From Chloroflexota bacterium (GTDB taxonomy: Bacteria; Chloroflexota; UBA4733), in the NCBI GenBank assembly GCA_025449435.1, contig JANWJO010000227.1:1-26868 (forward strand): a stretch of 26,868 nucleotides of DNA. Direction: 5' to 3'. Positions 7,064 to 12,819 of the stretch are shown in pieces. Made by a program: the position numbers and the translations under genes. The notes under the pieces were generated by a model. The model saw only the letters and a list, made by a program, of their open reading frames with translations. It was not told where the DNA came from and did no database searches. Each line of letters starts with the position of its first letter. Position 1 is the stretch's first letter.

Positions 7064-8158
7064 GTGGCCGTCTTGACTCGCGAGCAGGCCGTCTCTCGCA
7101 AACGGACGGGCCTTGCTGTCGTCGACTGCGACATCCATAATGCGACACCCAACAACGCGGTGTACAGCCGGTTCCTGCCAGAGAAGTGGCGCCAATACCA
7201 CGACCAGTTTGGCCCGCGCGGCGTGACCGGCGCCTATTACCCGCGCGCCAACATCTTCGCGGCGCGCAGCGACTCGTTCCCACCCTCCGGCATGCCGCCG
7301 GGAGCCGATCTGGACTTCCTGCGGTTCCAGCTCCTCGACACCTGGGGTATCGAGTACGGCGTTCTCAACCCGCTGGGCGGTGCAGGCAGCCAGCTAAACC
7401 TAGCCTACGCGGCGGCGTTGAGTTCGGCGGCCAATGACTGGCAGATCGCCGACTGGCTCGACCCCGAGCCCCGGCTGCGCGCGTCGATTGTCATGCCCTA
7501 TGACGATGGCGAGCTGGCGGCGAAAGAAATTCACCGCGCCGCGCAACATCCTGGCTTTGTGCAGGCGCTGGTCGTCGCAAGAACCCCAAAGCTGCTTGGG
7601 CACCAAAAATATTGGAAGATCTACGAGGCGCTGGTCGAACACGACCTGCCTCTCGGCGTCCACTTCGGCGGCTCGGCAGGCACAGCGATCACCGGCGTAG
7701 GCTGGCCGTCCTTCTACTACGAAGACCACGCGGGCATGCCGCCGTCGCTGGAAAACCAGGTGGTGAGCCTGGTATTTGAAGGAGTGTTTGATCGCTTCCC
7801 CACGCTCAAGGTTGTCTTGATCGAGGGCGGCTTTGGCTGGTTGCCGGCGCTCATGTGGCGCATGGACCGCGCCTGGCAGCGTATGGGAGCCGAGATCCCT
7901 CATCTCAAGGAGCCACCCTCGAATTACGTGCGCCGCCATTTCTGGGCCACGACGCAACCTATGGAAGAGCCTGCGAACGCAACGGACTTCCACACGTTGC
8001 TCGAACAGTTGAATATGAGCGACAAGCTCATGTTCGCCACCGATTACCCCCACTGGGACTTCGACTCGCCAGACGAGGCCATACCTGTCAAGCTCAGCGA
8101 GCAACTGGAGCGCGACATTATGGCGGGCAACGCGAAGACCCTGTACAAACTGCGATAG
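7064..8158 (+). CDS. Amidohydrolase family 2 protein (paralogue 2)
   Basis: A ~364-residue amidohydrolase-related protein (PF04909), clearly paralogous to the gene upstream: both contain an AANDW stretch, GVGWPS/GSGWPT, GVFDRFP and a terminal DYPHW. This copy keeps the expected metal ligands: DIH on strand 1 (Asp 23, His 25), GVHFGG on strand 5 (His 200), Glu 254 in LIEGGFGWLP and Asp 327 in FATDYPHW. It probably hydrolyses or decarboxylates a carboxylic acid, perhaps aromatic-derived. I choose GTG 7064 because AGGAGG lies 7 bases upstream; the TTG at 7025 has no ribosome-binding site. The Rieske gene starts 34 bases after its stop. The ~100-base gap upstream holds a TATACAAT (7004-7011) and an 11-base palindrome GCAGCCGCTGC (6991-7001), whose role is uncertain. 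Confidence 0.9.
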   Translation: MAVLTREQAVSRKRTGLAVVDCDIHNATPNNAVYSRFLPEKWRQYHDQFGPRGVTGAYYPRANIFAARSDSFPPSGMPPGADLDFLRFQLLDTWGIEYGVLNPLGGAGSQLNLAYAAALSSAANDWQIADWLDPEPRLRASIVMPYDDGELAAKEIHRAAQHPGFVQALVVARTPKLLGHQKYWKIYEALVEHDLPLGVHFGGSAGTAITGVGWPSFYYEDHAGMPPSLENQVVSLVFEGVFDRFPTLKVVLIEGGFGWLPALMWRMDRAWQRMGAEIPHLKEPPSNYVRRHFWATTQPMEEPANATDFHTLLEQLNMSDKLMFATDYPHWDFDSPDEAIPVKLSEQLERDIMAGNAKTLYKLR

Positions 8159-8192
8159 CGGGCTGGAAGCAACAGAACCAGGCACAAGCGTC

Positions 8193-8651
8193 ATGACTTC
8201 GTACGTGGTGGCAACCGTCGATGAAATCCCCCCTGGTGGACGCAAGATCGTTGACATCGCCGGTCGGGCGATTGGCGTGTTCAACGTCAACGGGGAGTAC
8301 TTCGCGCTGCTGAACCGTTGCCCGCACCAGGCCGGGCCGTTGTGCCAGGGACGCCTGGCGGGGTTTGTCGAGTCGGACCGGCCGGGCGAATACCGCTACA
8401 GCCGGGCCGGTGAGATTCTGCGTTGCCCCTGGCACGGCTGGGAGTACGACGTACGCACCGGCCAATCGTGGTTTGACCCTCGGCACGTGCGGGTGCGCAA
8501 CTATGAAGCCAGCGTCCTAGGCGGGGCGGCGTTGCTGGAGGCCAGCGGAGGTCGCTTGCCCGGTCCCTACGTGGCCGAGACGTTTGAGGTCACGGTGGAC
8601 CGCGACTACGTGGTCGTATCCATCGGTCCGCGCCAGGGTGCGACCGCGTAG
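8193..8651 (+). CDS. Small Rieske [2Fe-2S] protein
   Basis: A 152-residue single-domain Rieske protein. The cluster ligands are complete: CPHQAG (Cys 43, His 45) and CPWHGWEYD (Cys 78, His 81), spaced as in Rieske-type ferredoxins and the N-terminal domains of ring-hydroxylating oxygenases. There is no catalytic mononuclear-iron domain, no signal peptide and no membrane segment, so it should act as a soluble electron carrier, although the insertion between the two motifs (SDRPGEYRYSRAGE) is typical of oxygenase-like forms. The ATG at 8193 begins directly before the domain. It follows two amidohydrolases on the same strand, which suggests a shared pathway, but no oxygenase or reductase is within the window. 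Its stop directly abuts the stop of the convergent gene. Confidence 0.88.
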   Translation: MTSYVVATVDEIPPGGRKIVDIAGRAIGVFNVNGEYFALLNRCPHQAGPLCQGRLAGFVESDRPGEYRYSRAGEILRCPWHGWEYDVRTGQSWFDPRHVRVRNYEASVLGGAALLEASGGRLPGPYVAETFEVTVDRDYVVVSIGPRQGATA

Positions 8652-9785
8652 CTAGCGGGTATCGAGTAAGACATCCTGTACGTCCTGGCGCACGGCGTCC
8701 AGCGCACAGTAGTTGATGGCCGGCAAGCGCGGCAGCAGTCCGTCGTAGACGTCGTCGCCAAATTGGCGCAGGCTGTCAAACTTTGCGTCGGATGGATAGG
8801 TACTTGCCTCCCGCCGAGCCTTGGCCAGGCGTCGCATGGTTTGGGGCGCGGCCTTCGCGAGCGTTGCCACTGGTAGCGACCAGCCAGCCCTCGCTTGGGC
8901 CAGTTCCCGCGCGCGGCTGAGTTCGTCCGGAAACTCCCGCAGGGCTGCTCCGAGCAAGTTTTGTGCCCGGCCGTCATCGGCGGTCCAGTCGATCACGTCG
9001 TCCGCAAATTGCGCAATCAGGCCGAACGTGGCGGCGGCATCCTCGCTGGATTGTGCCAAGTCGCCCGGCAGATCCAGGAGCACGCTCCATAGGTGCGCGG
9101 CGAAGCGCAGCAGTAGCCCTGAGGTAGCGGCGCGTGCCCGCGCTACGTCCTCAAGGGCCGCGTCGAGCCCGGAACCAAGGTCGAGCGATTGATGGGCTTG
9201 CCAGGCTTGGGCCTCGAACCGCGCCAGATCGTCGGGTAAGCGTGCTGCTCCTGGCTGTGACGCACTCAGGTGCTGCAGGTGCTCGACGAGCGCGGCGCGC
9301 AAGCTGCTGAGTCGCCCAGTGCGGAAGTCGTCTTCGGCGAGTGGTGACGACCGTGCATCCGGCGCATCGATCAGATCGTCATAGGCGTCCACCAGCGCCG
9401 ACAGCAGGCAATATGTCTCGACCAGCCCGTGGCTCACCGCTTGCGCGCACGAGATCCCAATAGCCTCGCGATACAGGCCGAGAAGGATGGTGAAATCGAG
9501 CTTCATGGTGCGCGCCAGGTCGGGCCGGAGGTTTATGATGGCGCGGTAGTCGGCAATGCTACGCACGGCGCGGGAACGCAAGCGCTGCATACTGGGGTCT
9601 CGCGTCCCGACGGTTTGCCAGAGTAAGCTGAGCTGCGCAATTGGCGTGGCGGCGCCAAATAGGCGAAACGCCGCCTGCACGGCCGCTCGCGGCAGTGCTA
9701 CGCCAGTAGCTTTGCGGACCGCAGCCACTGACAAGCGTACGGCGATTTGGGGACGGTGCTGACTCTGCGGCGTATGCACGCTCAA
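8652..9785 (-). CDS. Class I isoprenoid-synthase-like protein with two Asp-rich motifs
   Basis: A 377-residue, almost all-helical protein with the two aspartate-rich motifs of the class I isoprenoid synthase fold: DAYDDLID (Asp 136, 137, 140) followed by an Arg at 144, and QFADDVIDW (Asp 262, 263, 266) followed by a downstream NLL. In polyprenyl diphosphate synthases these motifs bind Mg and the allylic diphosphate. The length, the 126-residue spacing and an extra ~100-residue N-terminal region differ from ordinary polyprenyl synthases, and I do not recognise a named product. It could be a divergent prenyl transferase or a terpene synthase-like enzyme. The start is TTG 9785, with AAAG 7 bases upstream; GTG 9779 is an alternative. 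No other isoprenoid gene lies nearby; the gene 25 bases upstream is of unknown function. Confidence 0.65.
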   Translation of the reverse strand: MSVHTPQSQHRPQIAVRLSVAAVRKATGVALPRAAVQAAFRLFGAATPIAQLSLLWQTVGTRDPSMQRLRSRAVRSIADYRAIINLRPDLARTMKLDFTILLGLYREAIGISCAQAVSHGLVETYCLLSALVDAYDDLIDAPDARSSPLAEDDFRTGRLSSLRAALVEHLQHLSASQPGAARLPDDLARFEAQAWQAHQSLDLGSGLDAALEDVARARAATSGLLLRFAAHLWSVLLDLPGDLAQSSEDAAATFGLIAQFADDVIDWTADDGRAQNLLGAALREFPDELSRARELAQARAGWSLPVATLAKAAPQTMRRLAKARREASTYPSDAKFDSLRQFGDDVYDGLLPRLPAINYCALDAVRQDVQDVLLDTR

Positions 9786-9810
9786 GGCAGTTCTTTGTCT
9801 ATGGCGTCAG

Positions 9811-10494
9811 TCATTCGTTGCCGCCCAAACGCCGGATGTGCCGGCGCAGAGACCAGCACATGATCGCGGCGTGGATGCGAGCGAGCGGGCTGCGCCTGCA
9901 ATGAAACAGCGCCGTACAGCCGGCATCGACAAGGTAGCACCTTCCCACCGTATCGACGACAACGTTGTGCGAGCAGAAGGGGTCGTACAGTTCCCACGGC
10001 AGATACACTCTTCCACCAACGTCGGGCAGCCAGCCTTCTTCTTGCCAGCAACGAATGGCGCCACTCCACAATAACGCGAGGTGGGTGCGCAACGAGTCCT
10101 GCAGGGCTTCGCACCTACGCATTAACCCCAGCGGCACCGCATCCGGCACGAGGCATTGCACCGCGATGGTGTGCCGTCCATCGCCCTCCAAATGGATCTC
10201 GGCTACACACATATAGCGCGCAAAGCATTCAGCGCGGGCAACCAGCTGTTTGAGTAGCACCTGGCTCAAAAGCGGCGGCGTCCACCAGGCGGGCCGTCGC
10301 CTCACGACGCTACCCCGGCGCTCGGTCACCAGCCAGAAACCGCGCGCAAGGATATGGCGCTGTCCTTCAACCAAGTAAACACCCACCGAGTCATCTGGCA
10401 ACCGGTCTTGACGCACAAGTCCGCACCGAGAAGAATAGCCCGCAGGTGTTCGCCACACCGCATCTTCAGGCAACCAAGGAGAGGGCACATGCAT
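9811..10494 (-). CDS. Hypothetical protein, weakly kinase-like C-terminus
   Basis: A protein of about 227 residues that I do not recognise. It is rich in Trp, Cys and Arg. Near the C-terminus it has DPFCSHNVVVD...YLVDAG, which resembles the catalytic and metal loops of aminoglycoside-phosphotransferase-like kinases (D-x4-N then DxG), but with one extra residue in the first loop, so the assignment is weak. A recognisable N-lobe with a glycine loop is not visible. The frame stays open to 10770, but anything past ~10494 would overlap the enolase gene coding on the other strand. Possible starts are ATG 10494, whose ATGCAT is shared with the divergent enolase start, and GTG 10458, 10416 or 10386; none has a good ribosome-binding site. 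It lies 25 bases upstream of the isoprenoid-synthase-like gene and is probably cotranscribed with it. Confidence 0.5.
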   Translation of the reverse strand: MHVPSPWLPEDAVWRTPAGYSSRCGLVRQDRLPDDSVGVYLVEGQRHILARGFWLVTERRGSVVRRRPAWWTPPLLSQVLLKQLVARAECFARYMCVAEIHLEGDGRHTIAVQCLVPDAVPLGLMRRCEALQDSLRTHLALLWSGAIRCWQEEGWLPDVGGRVYLPWELYDPFCSHNVVVDTVGRCYLVDAGCTALFHCRRSPLARIHAAIMCWSLRRHIRRLGGNE

Positions 10495-11571
10495 ATTGTC
10501 GATGTTCGCAGCACAGCGTTCGACTTTGGCCCCAACCCGCATCACTTTTGGGATTCTACGATTGCTTCCGGGCCGCGCATCGGCTTTGGCCTCACCGAGG
10601 TAGTCACCGACACAGGCATCATTGGACAGTGCCCATCTGGAGCCAATCGAGCGACCATCCAAAATACATTCAAGCCACTCCTGGTGGGTGAGGATCCCCT
10701 CCTGATCGAACACCTGTGGGACAAGATGTTTCGCAGCCGGCATACCACCGTGGGCGGTGAATTCATGCAAACGTTGGGCAGGATCGATATCGCGCTATGG
10801 GACCTTAAGGGCAAGCTATTGGGACAGCCGGTGTGGAAGCTCCTCGGCGGCGACCGGCAACGAGTCGAAATCTACTCCGGCGGCCACTTTTATGCGGAGA
10901 GCAAGACACTCCACGACTTGGTGGCCGAAACGGAACGCTATCTGGGGATGGGGTATCGCGCTATCAAGATGAAGGTGGGCTGGCCGGGCGTGACGCTTGC
11001 CGAGGACGTCGAGCGTGTGCGCGTGGTGCGCGAAACGATTGGTCCACAGTGCAAGCTCATGGTCGATGGTAACCACGCATGGCGGGCACCCCAGGCGATA
11101 CGGTTCGGTCGAGCGGTGGAACGCTTTGACCCCTTCTGGCTCGAGGAGCCTGTACCCCACACTGATGTACGCGGCGGCACCGAAGTGTGTGCCGCGCTCG
11201 ATTTTCCCGTGGCAACGGGCGAGATGGAAACGTCTCGGTGGGGATTTCGTACACTCATGGAAGCGGGTGCGCTCGACATCTGCCAGGCAGACCCGGTGAA
11301 CTGCGGCGGGCTAACCGAGTGGCGCAAGATTGCTGCCCTCGCCACGGCCCACCACCTCCCACTGGCGCCCCACGGCACCGAACACATCGGCCAGCACTGC
11401 GTCGCGTCGATCCCAGAGGGGCTCATCGTCGAAAGTTACCCTGGCCCGTACAGCATGGCGCACGCGGTGGTGCCTCTCGACATAACTGAAGGCTGGATCA
11501 CGCTGCCAGACCGACCAGGACTTGGCCTGCAACTCAGGCAAGAGGCATTGGACCAGCACCGTCCCAGTTAA
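10489..11571 (+). CDS. Enolase superfamily protein, mandelate racemase type (sugar acid dehydratase or racemase)
   Basis: A 360-residue enolase-superfamily enzyme of the mandelate racemase subgroup. All expected active-site groups can be placed: the KxK pair (Lys 160, Lys 162 in AIKMKVG), three metal ligands (Asp 193 in MVDGNHAW, Glu 219 in WLEEP, Glu 245 in ATGEME), the Asp 268/His 295 dyad (QADP, APHGTEH) and Glu 315 in VESYPG. These correspond to K164/K166, D195, E221, E247, D270, H297 and E317 of mandelate racemase. Such a complete set usually means an acid-sugar dehydratase or racemase acting by proton abstraction alpha to a carboxylate. The ATG at 10489 has AAGGAGAGGG just upstream, one of the strongest ribosome-binding sites here; the frame is open farther left but without need. 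Its 3' end overlaps the convergent dehydrogenase gene by 38 bases. Confidence 0.92.
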   Translation: MHIVDVRSTAFDFGPNPHHFWDSTIASGPRIGFGLTEVVTDTGIIGQCPSGANRATIQNTFKPLLVGEDPLLIEHLWDKMFRSRHTTVGGEFMQTLGRIDIALWDLKGKLLGQPVWKLLGGDRQRVEIYSGGHFYAESKTLHDLVAETERYLGMGYRAIKMKVGWPGVTLAEDVERVRVVRETIGPQCKLMVDGNHAWRAPQAIRFGRAVERFDPFWLEEPVPHTDVRGGTEVCAALDFPVATGEMETSRWGFRTLMEAGALDICQADPVNCGGLTEWRKIAALATAHHLPLAPHGTEHIGQHCVASIPEGLIVESYPGPYSMAHAVVPLDITEGWITLPDRPGLGLQLRQEALDQHRPS

Positions 11572-12589
11572 GGCCGGCCCAATCCAACACGACCCCCATC
11601 GCTTCCTGGCGGCGATCAGCCAGGAGAGCGTACATGCCCAGTGCCTGTGTTGCCAGGACACGGTGAGAAAAGAGTTGCTCGACGGGTAGGTCGCCACTGG
11701 CGATCAGCCGCAAGGTGAGCAGCCGATTGGCCAGCTCCGTCCATGGATTTTCGTGGGTAGCAACCTCTGGGTGCGTGCGCAGGTGTGCGCCGATGAGATG
11801 CACACCCTTGAGGTGGACGTCTCGATACAAGTCAAAGCTCGCCACCGTTCCGCGCGTGCTGCCCAGTGCAATCACCCGCGCTTCGGGTGCAGCCAGATGC
11901 AAAGCATCTCGAAGCGCGTCGGGAATCCCCGTGGCCTCGATCACCACCCGATATCCGCCGCCGACCGCACCCGTATCCACCACCGGCGACAACGCGTCGG
12001 CGGCGGCGGGCCAAGCTGAGCTAAACCCAAGTTGAATGGCCCGTTCACGCCGCACGGCGATCGGGTCAACGCCAACCACTGGCCGCGCGCCGTTGAGATG
12101 TGCCAGCCGCCCAGCAAGTTGCCCAATGAGACCCAGGCCGACGATCGCTGTCGAGTCACCCAGAGCAACAGTGGCTCGGCGAATGCCATTGAGGACGATA
12201 GGCCCGAGGGTGCTAAAGGTTGCGGCAGCATCGCTCACCGCATCAGGAATTGCGGCGGTGCGCCGCGCATCGAGCAGCGCATGTGATGCGTGGGGGCCAG
12301 ATGCCGTGACGCGCTGCCCTACGGCGAAACCTTCAGTATCCGGGCCAGCAGCTATGACCGTACCGGCCAGCGAATAGCCTGGGCGATACGGGTGTTGCGT
12401 CCAGTCGGATCCCATAGTCGCTCGGTCGGCGGTGATGCCGGTCCAGTTGGCGAGTTCCGTGCCGGTGCTGATGAGCGTCGAGGACGTGCGCACCAGCAGA
12501 AAGTGGGGTGGCGGCTCTTCAGGCAGTTCTTGCCGCTCCCATGCCAACGTGCGCGGAGCAAAGGCGGCGAGGCGATACGCAATAGGCAA
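11534..12589 (-). CDS. Medium-chain dehydrogenase/reductase without catalytic zinc ligands
   Basis: A 351-residue medium-chain dehydrogenase/reductase. The Rossmann domain is clear: GLGLIG at 151-156, with Asp 175 at the end of the following strand (VVGVDP), and VIEATG further on. In the catalytic domain the usual zinc ligands are replaced: the Cys position reads STGTE, the GHE position reads PGYSLAG (Tyr for His), and the structural four-Cys loop is missing. Annotation pipelines still label such proteins zinc-binding alcohol dehydrogenase, but this one should be zinc-free. The start is TTG 12589 with AAAGAG 10 bases upstream; no in-frame ATG precedes the conserved region. Sharing its 3' end with a sugar-acid dehydratase-like gene hints at oxidation or reduction of a sugar-derived substrate, but this is inference. 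Confidence 0.82.
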   Translation of the reverse strand: MPIAYRLAAFAPRTLAWERQELPEEPPPHFLLVRTSSTLISTGTELANWTGITADRATMGSDWTQHPYRPGYSLAGTVIAAGPDTEGFAVGQRVTASGPHASHALLDARRTAAIPDAVSDAAATFSTLGPIVLNGIRRATVALGDSTAIVGLGLIGQLAGRLAHLNGARPVVGVDPIAVRRERAIQLGFSSAWPAAADALSPVVDTGAVGGGYRVVIEATGIPDALRDALHLAAPEARVIALGSTRGTVASFDLYRDVHLKGVHLIGAHLRTHPEVATHENPWTELANRLLTLRLIASGDLPVEQLFSHRVLATQALGMYALLADRRQEAMGVVLDWAGLNWDGAGPMPLA

Positions 12590-12645
12590 GGTGCGAGCAC
12601 TCTTTCTGGTGTGAACGATCCGTGGTCGCTGTGGACAGTGTAGGC

Positions 12646-12678
12646 GACCTACAGGTCAAATGCCATGTCAAAAGTCAA
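12646..12678 (-). promoter_or_regulatory. Possible operator region upstream of the dehydrogenase gene
   Basis: The 230-base gap between the dehydrogenase start and the next gene holds a perfect 12-base palindrome, GACCT-AC-AGGTC (12646-12657). On the minus strand there are three TTGAC boxes within 24 bases (at 12678, 12671 and 12659, reading leftward). I cannot pair any of them with a good -10 at 16-18 bases; TACACT at 12637-12642 is the nearest candidate. A regulator site is plausible but not shown. Confidence 0.3.
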
Positions 12679-12819
12679 CCGCGTAACCGAGCCAGTCGTT
12701 ACCCACAGGTGGAGCAGGGGTCCGTACCCAGGTCCCGCCAGACAAGCAACCCACAATGATGCGAGTAAACGTAGGGCCAGGAGGGGCGGCAGGGGACACT
12801 CCACGGAGCAGGAAGAGTC

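Noticed and set aside
7400..8290. A 296-codon open frame on the minus strand
   Set aside because: Antisense to the second amidohydrolase and the Rieske start; composition is Arg/His/Val-rich with no recognisable domain.
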